From the NCBI GenBank assembly GCA_023014485.1, contig JAJOZX010000998.1, positions 915,001-979,000 on the forward strand: a stretch of 64,000 nucleotides of DNA, in the 5' to 3' direction. The position numbers and the translations under genes were made by a program. The DNA comes from Bathynomus jamesi. Taxonomy: Eukaryota > Arthropoda > Malacostraca > Isopoda > Cirolanidae. The notes beneath the pieces were generated by a model that ran no database searches, had not been told where the DNA came from, and was given only the letters and a program-made list of their open reading frames with translations. Shown piece after piece: positions 42,360 through 53,764 of this stretch; positions within the stretch are counted from its first letter, which is position 1, and each line of letters opens with the position of its first letter.

Positions 42360-45348
42360 CACTGGGCAACACGTATTTTATTGAATGATATCTGACACTT
42401 GATTCTAGGTAATTTGGGTGCGCTGAATACGAATTTCAACTCGGTTTGGCTCTATCAGGTCCTGATTCTTGTCGACAGCCTATGTGCCATTTTCCAGATT
42501 TTTCAAATTAGGACTAAAAAATTAAGTCATGTGTTAAATTTTTTTTTCAAGTTTCATGAATACAAGCAGTTCAAACTACAGTAAAATTACATTATAACGA
42601 TAGAAATGACTTAAAATAAAAAAACAAACAGATATGAAGCTTTCACTGTGGCAAAAATGTTCTTTTGTAAGACTTTCTAGCGTATTTGCTTGTTGATGGC
42701 AGGTCTCTTTTCAAGCACCAGCAGTAATCAGCCATCATGTGGGAATCCCAGCGGCCTTGGTACCGTTCCTCCATAATTTGATATCTTGGTGGAATCTCTC
42801 CCTTGTTCGTCACTTACATCACCTAAATTACTTGGAAATTGGTCAAGATGGCTATTCAAAAAATGCATTTTTATGCTCATATTGCAACCTAACTCTTTGT
42901 AGTCCCTTAAAAGTTTTTTTACGATTTCTTCGTAGTTATCTGCCCTATAATTGCCTAAAAAGTTTTCTATCAAGTCCACGAATGAGAACCAGCCATTTTT
43001 TTCGCGTTCATTCATGACATTAGGAAAATTGCTGTCTTTAATCATTGTTCTTATTTGTGGACCGTCGAAAATTCCCGCCTTGATTTTTTCATAACTTAAA
43101 CTTGGAAATTTTGAAGTTATGTATTTGAAACACTCGCCGTTCGTATCTAAAGCTTTTACATATTGTTTAATGAGGCCTAGTTTTATATGCAGAGGAGGAA
43201 ATATGATTTTATCTCTGCTCACTAAAGGTGGATTAATTACGTTTTTTTCTCCGACAGTAAGTGATGTTCGTGCTGGCCAGATTTGTTTGAAATAATGTTC
43301 TTCCTTGGCTCTGCTGTCCCATAAGCAAAGGAAGCAGGGATATTTAGTATACCCTCCTTGTTGTCCTAGCAGAAAATTAACCATTTTTAAGTCAACACAT
43401 ATGATCCACTCGTGCTCCCTATATTTGATAAGATTTAAAACCTTTTCTATATGTTCATACTTTTCTTTTAATTTTGTTGAGTGCCCAATCGGTATCGAGC
43501 CGTATAGATTGCCATTATGCAACAACACACACTTAAGACTTCTTTTCGAACTGTCTAAAAACAAGCGCCAATCATTTGCATCGTAAGACTCAACCCCCAT
43601 CTTCTTTAACAAACCAACTATGTCGCAGCAATATACTAAACTATCCTCTGTTCTAAAATATTTAACAAGTTCTTCTCTTTTTCTGTAAAATGAAATGTAT
43701 GTGTTTGAAGTAAGCAAGTTTTTCTCTTTAAGTCTTGAAGCTAAAATTTCCGCAGCCTTTTTTGGCAAATTTAGATCCCTTACAAGATCATTCAACTCGG
43801 CCTGGTTAAACTTTTGCGGATCGTTTTGACTTTCAAATACGCTGGGGTCAAAATCGGTGTCTGACTCCTCAAAGTGCATAACAATATTTTCAGGAACATC
43901 TTCAACTAATTCTTGAGTTGGCAGACCCTTAAATTTTGGAATGGGGATCTCATTTGAATGTAGCACAGGTCGTATCGCGGTGTCGAAATTTGGGTACTCG
44001 ATACAATGTTTATTTTTCTTAGTGAAGCCCGAAGTCTTGACAAAGCAAAGGTAGCAATCGGTCTCGTGGTTAGTAGGCTCTCGCCACACCTGATATGGAA
44101 AAAAAATTGTAAAGCGTTAACAAAAGCGACGAGAGACTTGTTTTTATGAATTTTATCAAAAGTTATCACCCAAACATTTAACATTTCTATGTGTTTCAAC
44201 CTTATGCAATATTTGAGATTCTTATAAACATTTTCTGTAAATTTTTGTTTATGTACCTAAGTTACAATTACATTTAGGTAAGTTACAGTATACTAGTGAT
44301 TAAATTACGTAGTTTTATGAAATCATAAACTTACCATCGGAACTCCAAAAGGTATTTTTGAATCCGAACCCTTCGTCCAATGTCGCAGTCTTTCAATGCA
44401 TATAGTGCAGGCTTTATGTGGAGCCCACGATTTATCTTGGTCCCCCAGTTTTATGCCAAAATAAGCTAAGTAAGCTCTTTTTACGAAGTCAGTTATATTT
44501 GCTCGTTGATGTGGAAGTGTAAAATTTCCACAAATATAACAGAAGGAATCAGGGTTGTTTTTGCATTTGAACTTTCTAGTGCTTGATGACATATTGCTTG
44601 ATTGTTCTGCCAATTTGTAAAGGTATTTAAAGCCCTTAATTCATATAAATTTAAGAAAATCTGAAATATAAACACAAAAATTAGTTTAAATAGGTACTTA
44701 TTATGAAATAGGTACTTACAATCTATGAAATTAAACTAGAAACACGGATGAGTAGGTACAATATAAATTACGTTTAATTAAATCAACTATATTAAATCAC
44801 GATGACAAAATTACTCACTAAATCATATGCCAATTCAAAATTATGTTAATGCCCAAACTTAATTAACTAACTCAACTGACTGACTGACTGATTGAATTGA
44901 CTGATTAACTCTGGAAACGAGTCGCTTTTATATATTTTAGTTGTCCCTCTAGAATACTCTACAGAGAACAGGAACGCTCGAGAAAATTTTAGAATTCTAT
45001 GATATTTTTAGCTTAATTTACTAATATTAAAATGGGTTAAAAATGACAAAATTAAAAATATTTTTAGGGTGTTACATATAAAAATATACGTAATACAACA
45101 ATACCATAACAATAGGTACAAATACCTAGATAAAAACCTAGTTGCATAATGTGTAACTGCAAAAAGACTTAGCGAGTATTGAGAAAAAACCTTTTTATGA
45201 ATACGACGAAAGAGGAGGGGTGTTGAGCAAAATCAGGACCTGATAGAGCAAAACCGAGTAAAAGTTCGTGCTCAGCGCACCCAAATTACCTAGAACTAAC
45301 TGTCAAATCTAATTCAATAGACAAAAATTTGAAATTTGTTCCCCAGTG
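42360..45348 (-). mobile_element. CACTA-type (CMC superfamily) transposon
   Basis: Ends CACTGGG and CCCAGTG, with inverted subterminal sequences including TAGGTAATTTGGGTGCGCTG (about 42409 and inverted at 45294), continuing to ATCAGGTCCTGATT. Flanked by TTA (42357-42359, 45349-45351). The empty site exists at about 1202-1216 in hAT-like copy 1 (CTGATTATTGGACAT), proving that TTA was duplicated. CACTG ends with a 3-bp duplication fit CACTA/EnSpm. Confidence 0.9.
42728..44613 (-). CDS. Two-exon protein of the CACTA-type element (putative transposase)
   Basis: Exon 1 44613-44335 (MAEQSSNMSS; CYICGNFTLPHQRANI, a Cys-pair zinc-binding region; GIKLGDQDKSWAPHKACTIC). Intron 44334-44090 with GTAAGT donor and a TTTTCCATATCAG acceptor. 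Exon 2 from 44089 in phase (VPM-VWRE), open to 42728: ETDCYLCFVKTSG, EYPNFDTAIRPV, WIICVDLKMVNFLLGQQGG, KYPCFLCLWDSRAKEEHYF, FPPLHIKLGLIKQYVKAL, CNMSIKMHFLNSHLDQFP. Near 42815 the conserved DEQG block is followed by one or two frame changes; MEERYQGRW-like residues lie in another frame at 42785-42750. So the protein is nearly, not fully, intact. Role as transposase is inferred from its position. Confidence 0.8.
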
Positions 45349-45352
45349 TTAT

Positions 45353-46235
45353 TATTGGACATCCGGAAGCGATCAGCCACTTCAATAACAGCCGGTGCAT
45401 TGAGGATGCGGTGAGGAAGGCTGATTGATACAGTTGATTCTCTCGGCTGTCGGTATGGTGGTTCTAGCTGTGATTCATTCGGAGTTGCTCGATGATCTGT
45501 TTTCTATAGATTCATCGTCGCTCTCAGCTTCGGTTCCTAATTTCGTTTTTGAGGTGCCTGGCTCATCACGAGATTGTTGTCTTGAGAGTTGCCGTTTTCT
45601 CTTGACAACGAACACTTTATCATTCCCACTCATTGTTGCCTGGCGCAGGCCCCGTTGATCCTCATAAAATTTAATATCTTCTTGTTTGTTGTTGTCTGAG
45701 AGCAGTCGACTTTTCTGTATCTCTTCAATAGCACCGGGAGCTCCGATGTCCCAGAGCTTGTTCAGATTTTCTGAAAACTTCTCCCTGCCTTTTCCCGCGT
45801 CACTGTCTCATCTTGCTCTTCTGCAGCGAGCGCCACTCTTCCCACAGTAACTCCAGTTTTTTCGCAGTTACGCCTCGTGATCGTCTTTATACGTGCCATG
45901 TTCCAAAATGCCAGAACATTGGCCACCGTGTCGCTATACATGAATCTAGGATCAGCCCTGACTATATACCGATTTCTAGTCAGGGCTGGGGTGGGGGTGG
46001 CTGTGGGCACCAACTCGAATGTTATACCATCCTCTTCAGTACGAGAAGCTGCTGCTGCTGTGGAGGAAGTACCCGGAATTGAACAGGAATAAGGGTATGT
46101 ATTTTTATTTGAGGAAGGTGCTATTGTCGGTGTTGTGTCGTAGGACGTAGAGGGCTGGGGCTCTATTACTGGGGTCTAACAACCGGCACAATCCTGGCAC
46201 GTTTTATACCTGACGTGGAGGGCTCTTCATCAAAT
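45353..46235 (-). pseudogene. Chimeric 5' end of the hAT-like transposase
   Basis: From 46233 to 45931 the sequence is a copy of the Polinton polB 5' region. At about 45931 it passes in frame from RNRYIVRADPRFMYSD (polB-type) into TVANVLAFWNMARIKTITRR, the transposase N-terminus, as also seen in copy 1 (TVNNVLKFWNMARIKTIT). It continues with a charged region to about 45790 and, after frame changes, to 45353 at the CACTA-type insertion. The ordinary N-terminal exon seen in copy 1 (2267-1985) is missing here, replaced by the polB-derived piece. Confidence 0.8.
45931..46233 (-). repeat. Captured polB segment (copy of 48285-48586)
   Basis: ~303 bp aligned end to end with about six differences, mostly single-base indels in G or A runs. 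It lies directly inside the right inverted repeat of the hAT-like element, in the same orientation as the source. The homology stops sharply at both sides. Confidence 0.95.
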
Positions 46236-46562
46236 TCGGTTTTATATTTTAATGTTATTTCTAGGTGAGTGTAACTTCTAAACCACTCTTTCGATCAACT
46301 TGGTAAGTATCTGAGAGGATTTCTTTCACTGAGAGGATTCAGAAAATATGGTAATTTCATGATTTATCTTTATTCAGTAAAAAATTGTCAATTTGGCCAA
46401 ATTTCCAAAATTGAAATTTTCAAGATCGATGCGCGACCCCTAAATATTGATCGATTTTGGTAAAAATGGTGTCAGTGTACTTCCACTGAACCAAATCATA
46501 GGAAAAACTGACCAGCCATAATTTAAAAAAAAAAGTGAAAAGTGATCTACCCTAATGTACAT

Positions 46563-48600
46563 CCTTCTAAAGGCCTGGAAACATACTCTAAGCACGCGCA
46601 CATCATTCACGCAATAACGCTCACATTCATCAGCTATATTGTAAGGATTAGATTCATTAAAACTGTTGTAGTAGCGGTCAAAATCTTCACGTTCATCTGT
46701 ATTCATACATTCATAGTTAAAGTAATGTTTGGGTGGAGGTAGTCCTACGTAATTTAAAGTTTCGCTAGGGAGGAATGTGTAAGGGAAATATCCTTTTGGA
46801 ACTTTGGCGGCTACACCCATTCATTACCTTGGGGAGCTTTACTAATTTACAAGGTGTGAATAATAAAGTGTCTTTAAATTGTACATTACCTCTTATTTGC
46901 CTCTGTATAAATTTGTTTCCTCTTTTCAAGGGATCACCTGTAAATATCTCAGATGACTCTTGCTCAAGCAACTCCTTACAAAGGAACTGTGTGTCAAATT
47001 TTGCCCCGTTATGGGCAAGAATTTGGCCGCTAACTTGACATTATAGGATACAAAGAGTTTCACGGGACTGTCGTGTGCAATCGTTTTAAAAACGTTTCTC
47101 CGTTTACCACATTTGTGACACATCACACTCGACCTCCATGCACTCATCACAGATAGTCTGGCTTAAAGTAGACGTGGAATGACCTCTTTGGTTTCAGCAT
47201 TCGTATAGGTTTCTATATCGTAGTACACAGTTATACAAGGTCTATTTTCAGGCTTAGCGTCTTTCATATAACATACATGCTTTACTCCAACCACCTTATA
47301 TTTCTCATGACATGTAGAACAGTGAATTTCATCACATTTATGCTTGAAATTCCCCCAATTATCCATCATATGAAACGTACCAATTGACTTATGGAGTTCA
47401 AAACAGTTATTATTGAAAAATGTGCGTCTGCATACATCACAGACCCTCTCTCAGCTTTAACCACACGGCTTTCACATTTGGAACTTTTACACTGCGCCCA
47501 TACCATGTGGCAATCCTTACAATGTTTCACTATATCTTCCGCAAACTCGAGACACCCCCTTACACAAATCATGATGCCGTCCATATTTTCGACTTCTATC
47601 ATAACTCGCGTAGAGTCCTTATATTACGGATGAGGAGGTACGTTGTTCCTGACAACCCTAAAATAAGTAGGGGTCTTATACGATCTCTCACACAGCTTTT
47701 TAAAAGTGTACGCAGTCCTACGACGATCACCCATTCAAAATACAACTATACGAACATTTATTTCCTGTTCTACCCTTCTCAGTTCTTCAGGATCCATATT
47801 ACACTCAAACTCAAGTTTACAGTCTACAGCTAGTTTACGGGCACGTTCCACTACCGTAGGTAACCAAATGTTTTTGGCCCGTGTATTTAGCAGAGTGAAC
47901 ATATGAGCTAAGACTACTGCTATAAAGCCGCAACCACGATTGGCGTTTATATGCTGTCTGTAAATAATCGGAGAATTGAAGTTAAGAGCATAAGGTGTGA
48001 CACTATGACTCGCAACACGGAATACACAGTCAATGTTTACCGTGAAGTTGTTCATATTCAAGGCTGTACTACTTTGAGAGGCCTGCATTATACGGTCTAA
48101 TATATACTCTACATCTACAGGTAGCAAGGGTCTGAATGGTATTACTACCTAAAAATCATCTACATCCTCGTCATCTGACCCAAACCCGAAGGCCAGCCTC
48201 GTCCAGACCTCACGTTCGTCACGGTTCTGAAGGGCAAACTCCACAATACGTTCAACTACGCGCCGTAGTCCGTGTTCAGCACCATCGCTATACATGAATC
48301 TAGGATCAGCCCTGACTATATACCGATTTCTAGTCAGGGCTGGGTGGGGGTGGCTGTGGGCACCAACTCGAATGTTATACCATCCTCTTCAGTACGAGAA
48401 GCTGCTGCTGCTGTGGAGGATGTACCCGGAATTGAACAGGAATAGGGTGTGTATTTTTATTTGAGGAAGGTGCTATTGTCGGTGTTGTGTCGTAGGACGT
48501 AGAGGGCTGGGGCTCTATTACTGGGGGTCTAACAACCGGCACAATCCTGGCACGTTTTATACCTGACGTGGAGGGCTCTTCATCAAGCTCCGCTTTGAAT
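46563..48600 (-). pseudogene. polB: Polinton DNA polymerase B, N-terminal and exonuclease part
   Basis: From about 48600: Pro/Ser/Thr-rich leader (RARIVPVVRPPVIEPQPSTS), RNRYIVRADPRFMYSD, acidic GFGSDDEDVDDF (about 48155). Then 48127-47735 with NRGCGFIAVVLAHMF. A Cys-rich segment follows (CHMVWAQCKSSKCESR; HCSTCHEKYKVVGVKHVCY). Exonuclease motif I lies in CITVYYDIETY (about 47225), motif II region near 47050-46980, CKELLEQESSEIF, and motif III YCVNDVRVLRVCF (about 46610). The frame reaches the hAT-like insertion at 46563. At least four frame changes. The 3'-5' exonuclease would proofread replication. Confidence 0.85.
48285..48586 (-). repeat. Source copy of the polB segment found in the hAT-like element
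   Basis: Native location inside the Polinton polymerase N-terminal coding region, direct repeat of 45931-46233. Confidence 0.9.
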
Positions 48601-48819
48601 TGTCGCGTGCTACAGGTAACGCTGGTGTGGGTTCGTTAGCGGGGGTGGTCTGTGACAACAACTACACTGTCATCGGGGTCATCTGTAATATCGATGATGG
48701 GGTGCTGTACTCATCGTCATTCACGGCTCTGTGGAAGAAGAGGAAAACAAGACTAGAATATAAGGAATATCACTTAAATTTTTATTATATTTTGTAAATG
48801 ACCAACTTAGGAGTGTGAC

Positions 48820-49058
48820 GTGTTAGAGATGGATTCTGTAGAAAAATTCAAGTTCACAAGCCCATCCACATGTATTATATCTGGCCCTACAGGATGTGGT
48901 AAAACTGTGTTTATGCTTAAAATCATTAAAGAAAAAGGAGAGATGTTCTCAAAACTTGTGCATAAAATTATATGGTGCTATTCAATGTACCAAGAAGTGT
49001 TGAACTAGTACCAAGATGATATTTTGTTCCACAAAGGTGTATATGATGTTAATTCGTT
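48820..49058 (+). pseudogene. Polinton packaging ATPase, N-terminal fragment
   Basis: From 48829: MDSVEKFKF, then CIISGPTGCGKTVFMLKII with the Walker A motif GPTGCGKT (about 48880-48905), as in FtsK/HerA-type packaging ATPases of Polintons. A stop at 49006-49008 follows YQEVLN. The same frame continues with residues YQDDILFHKGVYDV to about 49055, then is lost at the LINE insertion. The Walker B part is not found beyond the LINE, so insertion came with a deletion or the rest has decayed. Confidence 0.85.
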
Positions 49059-49099
49059 AATTCGTTTATTCCTCGTAGGCCCATGCGCGCTAGAAATCA

Positions 49100-51812
49100 T
49101 GGTAGGCCAAAGTGATGGACTAGGGAAATAGGCGAGTTCATAAACGAGCGTAACAGAGTGTGTAGACTTAATAAGCACAATGGCACGGCAGCTAACTTTA
49201 ATAGATATATCGAACTTAGACGTCAGGTTAAAAGATCAGTTAGGAATGCTAAGCGTAATTTAGATATACATATAGCTGCGGATAGTGAACATAATCCAAA
49301 AAAGTTTTTTGAATACGACAATAATCGTAAGCCGATAAAAGATAACATAGGCTCTCAGGGGGATGTTAACGGCGCTTTGGCTTCTGACGCTCAGGCGATG
49401 GCGGGTATTTTCAATAACTTTTTTGCGACATTTTTTACCGGTGAAGACGTAAATAATGTCCCCGACGTGGACGATATCGTTCCATTTAGTAGCGAGACTA
49501 TTTTGAATGAAATAACTGTTTACGAAGGTGAGATTGCGCATTATATCGATAGGCTAAAAGTTAGCAAGGCTCCAGGCCCTGACGCATTTTATCCCAGACA
49601 TTTGAGAGATTTGAAAGACGTTTTCGTAGGCCCCTTAACGAAAATTTTTAATCAGTCACTCGAAACGGGGATTATTCCTGAAGACTTCAAATTAGCTAAC
49701 ATCACGCCCATTTTTAAAAAAGGCGACCTCACAGTAGCTAGTAATTATAGGCCCATTAGCTTAACGTCAATTGTCGGTAAACTATTGGAATCCGTAGTTA
49801 GGGATCGTATCATCGATCACTTAAAAAGTCGAGATTTGATTAATAGTAGTCAGCATGGGTTTCGACGCCATAGATCTTGTTTAACTAATTTGTTAGAATT
49901 TTATAACGAAATAGTGCGCGAATACGATAGGCATAGAGCGGCTGAAGTTATTTATTTAGATTTTAAAAAGGCGTTCGATATAGTTCCGCATAAAAGATTA
50001 ATTGTGAAGGTTAAAGTGCACGGTATACGCGGTCAGGTAGCTAACTGGTTAGAGTAATGGCTTCGTGCTCCGAGACAGAGGGTCGTTGTTAATGGTAGTG
50101 AATCGGGGTGGTTGGATGTAGGTAGCGGTGTCCCACAGGGTTCAGTGTTAGGCCCATTGCTATTCGTAATTTACATTAACGACATAGATGTAGGATTGAC
50201 TAGTAACGTTTCAAAATTCGCGGACGATACCAAAATAAGCGGTTAAGTTGTTAACGAGGACGATAGAAATAGGCTCCAAGACGATGTAAATAGGATTATG
50301 GAGTGGACGGATAAGTGGCAGATGCAATTTAACGTAGACAAATGTAAAGTTTTGCATATAGGTTCTCTTAACAATAATTACACGTACACGATGGATGATA
50401 GCCAGTTGGCGAGCGTTGACGAGAAAGTAGATTTAGGCGTACGCATATCTAAGGATTTAAAGTTAGGAACCAGTGACTGGAGTCTTGCGCAAAAGCTAAT
50501 AGGATGTTAGGCTTCATAGCGCGTAATTTCGAATTTAAATCGAAGGATATTATATTGCCCCTTTACAAGTCCCTAGTCAGGCCTCATTTAGGATATGCCG
50601 TTGAGTTTTGGTGCCCGTATTTGCGTGAGGATATTCATAGGTTAGAAAGGGTTCAGCGTCGTGCCACGAAACTAATTCCGTCATTGCACAGCAAGCCTTA
50701 TGAAGATAGGACTAAAGAGTTCGACTTGCATTCACTCGAAACTAGGAGATTAAGGGGGGAGCTTAGTGACGTTTTCAAAATCGTTAATAACATCGATAAC
50801 GTAAATTTTGACAAACTTCACTGTCGATAATAGCAATACTCGTAATAACGGATTTAAGTTGCGTGGCAGACGTTTCATTACTAATATCGCTAAAAACGTC
50901 TTTATATTTAAAGTAATTGATAAATGGAATAATCTTCCCACGCTCGTCGTGAACTCTACCAGCGTTAATGTGTTTAGAAACCGTCTAGGACAGGCATTTT
51001 AAAAAATATTAACGTTGTTTAAAATAATAAAAGAATTAGCAACAGGAGCTCTGGAGGTGGTAATCGGGGATGAGTCTGTTGACGACTAATGCCAGCTTGA
51101 CATGCCAGCGTGTGAAATGCCAAAAAAAAAAAATTAGACTAACACGAACTTAGATGTAGCTCTTAGCGTATACTAACCCACTTTTTGTTATACTTTTTAT
51201 ACTTTTTTTTTCTCTTATCCTCTCCTTGTTTACATGTCTGTAACTCTCTTTAGTGCATGTCTGTAGTTTGCATGGTATGATAGTGTTTGAGTTAAGAATG
51301 TGATGTATGGTTTGTAATGCGTTCTTATTTTACTTCTTTTCATCTTTCACACCCTTTCCAGCCTAGTGGGCTGCATCCTCTACCTCCTTATGGAGTAGAG
51401 GATAGGTCTGCAACAGCTGGAAGTATGTGTTGCTTTGAGCTAAGAATGTGTTGTTCTTTGAGTTAAGAATGTGTTGCATGGTTTGTAAGCGTTCTTATTT
51501 TACTTCTTTTCATCTTTCACTCCTTTCCGGCAGAGTGGGCTCTACCTCCCTATGGAGTAGAGGACCGTTCTGCAACCTTTCCTATTCTCTCCGACTATTT
51601 TTCTGACTTGTCGGCAGTGGCCAGCGGATGATGATTGTGAGTCTTTTTTCTCTTTTTCTGAATGAATGTTAACCCACGAGTGATAGGTGTTGCTATTTAC
51701 TTAACCCCTTATTCTCTTCTCTTAACCCCCTACTCTTTCCTTTCTCTCGTACTAACTTTAGAGTGGATTTTAGGGTCTTTGTTAGCTTTAGCTTCTGTAG
51801 ATCTGTAGATAT
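49100..51812 (+). mobile_element. CR1-like LINE family B, 5'-truncated copy in the Polinton
   Basis: Plus-strand copy starting in the endonuclease/RT linker (about 49100) and ending TCTGTAGATCTGTAGATAT at 51812. The 3' UTR has a tandem unit of 170 bp (51319 and 51489 starts of GCGTTCTTATTTTACTTC). Closely related to the copies at 17355-22490. Confidence 0.88.
49158..51002 (+). pseudogene. LINE family B reverse transcriptase
   Basis: The most complete RT of this family in the window: linker RRQVKRSVRNAKRNLDIHIA, VSKAPGPDAFYPRHL, NITPIFKKGDLTVASNYRP (about 49695-49750), QHGFRRHRSCLTNLLEF, motif A YLDFKKAFDIVPH (about 49950), stop at 50056 (in WLE-stop-W), motif B GVPQGSVLGPLLFVIYINDI (about 50128), FADDTKI at 50219-50239, another stop at 50245, [30 protein letters not shown], and the C-terminal WNNLPTLVVNSTSVNVFRNR. 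Stops and shifts at about 50505 and 50815 disable it. Confidence 0.9.
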
Positions 51813-52872
51813 TAAGAAAACGTTATTATGACATTTCTAGCCCAGGCTCCTACCGAGGCGTAAATAAACTGTACAGAAGTTTTTTCAATAATGGAGTAGG
51901 GAAAAAGATGTTGAGAGTTTCTTGCGGGAGCATGACGCTTATACACTTCATAAGCCTGTGAGGAAAAATTTTAAGACAGCCAAGACAACAGCGACATCGA
52001 TTGACTCTATTTGGCAAGCAGATTTAACAGACATGCAAAGATATTCAGTGTATAACGATGGTTACCGCTACATCCTATTCATAATAGATGTATTCTCTAG
52101 ATATCTGTGGCTAATTCCCCTCAAAAATAAATCGTCTGAAACAGTTGCTAAAGCCACCAAAACGTTGATGTTGAAAGAAAACAGGGTTCCTGGCTATTTT
52201 TGTTTGGATATGAGGAAAGAATTTATAGGCCGAGCTTTTCAGAACATGTTGACAGAGGTTAATATCAGCTACTACACTACCAATTCTATACATAAGGCCT
52301 CTTTAGCTGAAAGAGTTCATCGTACCACAAAGGAACGCATGCACCGCTATTTTACACATAAAAACACATAGAGATTTATAGACATTCTGGAATCATTGGC
52401 CTCATCCTACAACCGCTCACACCATCGCACGATTGGGATAACACCTAACGAGATTTTAGAAAGAGATAAGCGCACAGAGTCCGATGTGAGAAGAGATGGA
52501 ATACCACCGCCACAGTCTGCGCGTTTCAAAATCAATGATTATGTAAGGCTGTCACGTTCGGGAAATAAATTCGCGAAGGGATTTAAGCAAGGCTGGACAC
52601 GTGAGATTTTTAAAATTAAGGCTATGAAACCTAAAGGCGAGATAATAATGTATTACGTTGAAGATTTGAATGGGGAAGAAATCGCAGGAGGCTTTTACCG
52701 CGAGGAGTTGCAGAAACTGGCATTTAACTTAGGAAAAAATGTGTTTAAAATTGAAAAAATTTTAGGAAGCAAAGGTTCAGGAAAGAGAATAATGTACGTG
52801 GTGAAATGGCTAGGGTACCCAGAAAGGTTCAACACCTATATAAAAGCTGATGCAATAATGAAGCTTAAATAG
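51813..52872 (+). pseudogene. Polinton integrase with chromodomain
   Basis: Starts just after the LINE (YYDISSPGSYRGVNKLY, about 51830-51880, then a shift near 51910). The retroviral-type integrase core is open at 51922-52371: QADLTDM (first Asp), a degenerate CLDMRKEF (second Asp; Thr-Asp-Lys usual), KASLAERVHRTTKERM (Glu). A stop follows at 52369-52371; the frame continues ASSYNRSHHRTIGITPNEIL. The C-terminal SH3-like part (RFKINDYVRLSRSGNKFAKG) is followed by a chromodomain (FKIEKILG, MYVVKWLGYPERFNTYI) to 52872. One stop and one shift; otherwise well preserved. Confidence 0.9.
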
Positions 52873-52880
52873 TATGTAAC

Positions 52881-53757
52881 ATGGCGCCTAACCATTTCTA
52901 CGTCACACTACCGTCCTCCTCGTCCCTGTCTGTATATCCTAACAACACCCTGGCCAACTTTGTAACAGAACTCCATGGACCCATTGAATTGGGTCGTGAT
53001 TCGTATGAGGTGGGGATATGCGAGATTCAGCTGGACACCCTCTTTTTAAATATTAATTATAAACAATTCGTTTTTACGATTCTTAGAGACTGTAATGAGT
53101 GTGAAAAAGCCCGGAGTAACTCGGGATGAAACCATACGTATCGCCCGGATTGGGGATGCACGGTATTACAGTACTGTAGTAAAACTAGGTCCGGGCTGCT
53201 ATGTTGCGGCTGAGGATGTTGTCAGAGACATAAACGCAAGTTTAAAAGCCCAAATCTTACGGATAATTTAGTATACGAAATCGTAAACAAAGTAAACCCT
53301 GCACATACTGTGACCATAAAATCACAGGCTAACAGAAATATTAAAGACAAAGGACTGTTCAAAATTATAACAGAGGGGCGATATCGATCAGCCTTCCAAA
53401 GAGATACCTTTCACGAGGCACAACATGACTTGTCCAGCGTAATATATCAGATGAAGTTGGAGAAATTAAATGATGGATATACACCCCCAGACATGTATTA
53501 TACAGCAATATAGCGGAGCACCAGTTTGTTGGGGATACCTAGGCACGCCTGCTGCGCATTGCACACATTCCCAACCAGAGAGGGAAGAGCATGAGTATTA
53601 CATATGACGGGCCCCATTATGTGAATGTCGCGTCTAATCTAATAACCAACATCTCAATATAAAGAACGATTGAGGGAAAAAATTTCCCATTCGGTGATGG
53701 GAGCTTAACAGAGAAGCTGCATTTTCGACGCACTGAGTTATAATTGACAGAAAACCT
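52881..53757 (+). pseudogene. Polinton penton-like minor capsid protein
   Basis: Starts nine bases after the integrase stop with MAPNHFYVTLPSSSSLSVYP, then the conserved YEVGICEIQ (about 53010). Frame changes occur near 53120, 53240 and 53510. The segment 53310-53513 is open. The C-terminal part near 53590-53740 shows SITYDGPHYVNVASNL and LTEKLHFRR, both typical of this protein's end. Polinton minor capsid proteins adopt a single jelly roll; assignment here is by sequence pattern. Disabled. Confidence 0.75.
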
Positions 53758-53764
53758 TTCACAG

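Larger units (their letters stand above)
39730..46554 (-). mobile_element. hAT-like DNA transposon, long inverted repeats, copy 2 (inside polB)
   Basis: Inverted repeats of ~325 bp (39730-40052 and 46232-46554) starting TTAGGGTGGATCAC and ending GTGATCTACCCTA, homologous to copy 1. Flanked by a perfect 8-bp duplication ATGTACAT (39722-39729, 46555-46562), matching nTnnnnAn. It splits the Polinton polymerase gene. It contains a multi-exon transposase (minus), a nested CACTA-type element (42360-45348) and a captured polB segment (45931-46233). Without the nested element it is 3.8 kb. Confidence 0.92.

Noticed and set aside
42728..44089. Host gene because of its long open exon
   Set aside because: It lies between CACTG ends with a TTA duplication inside another transposon, and its C-terminal block is frameshifted.
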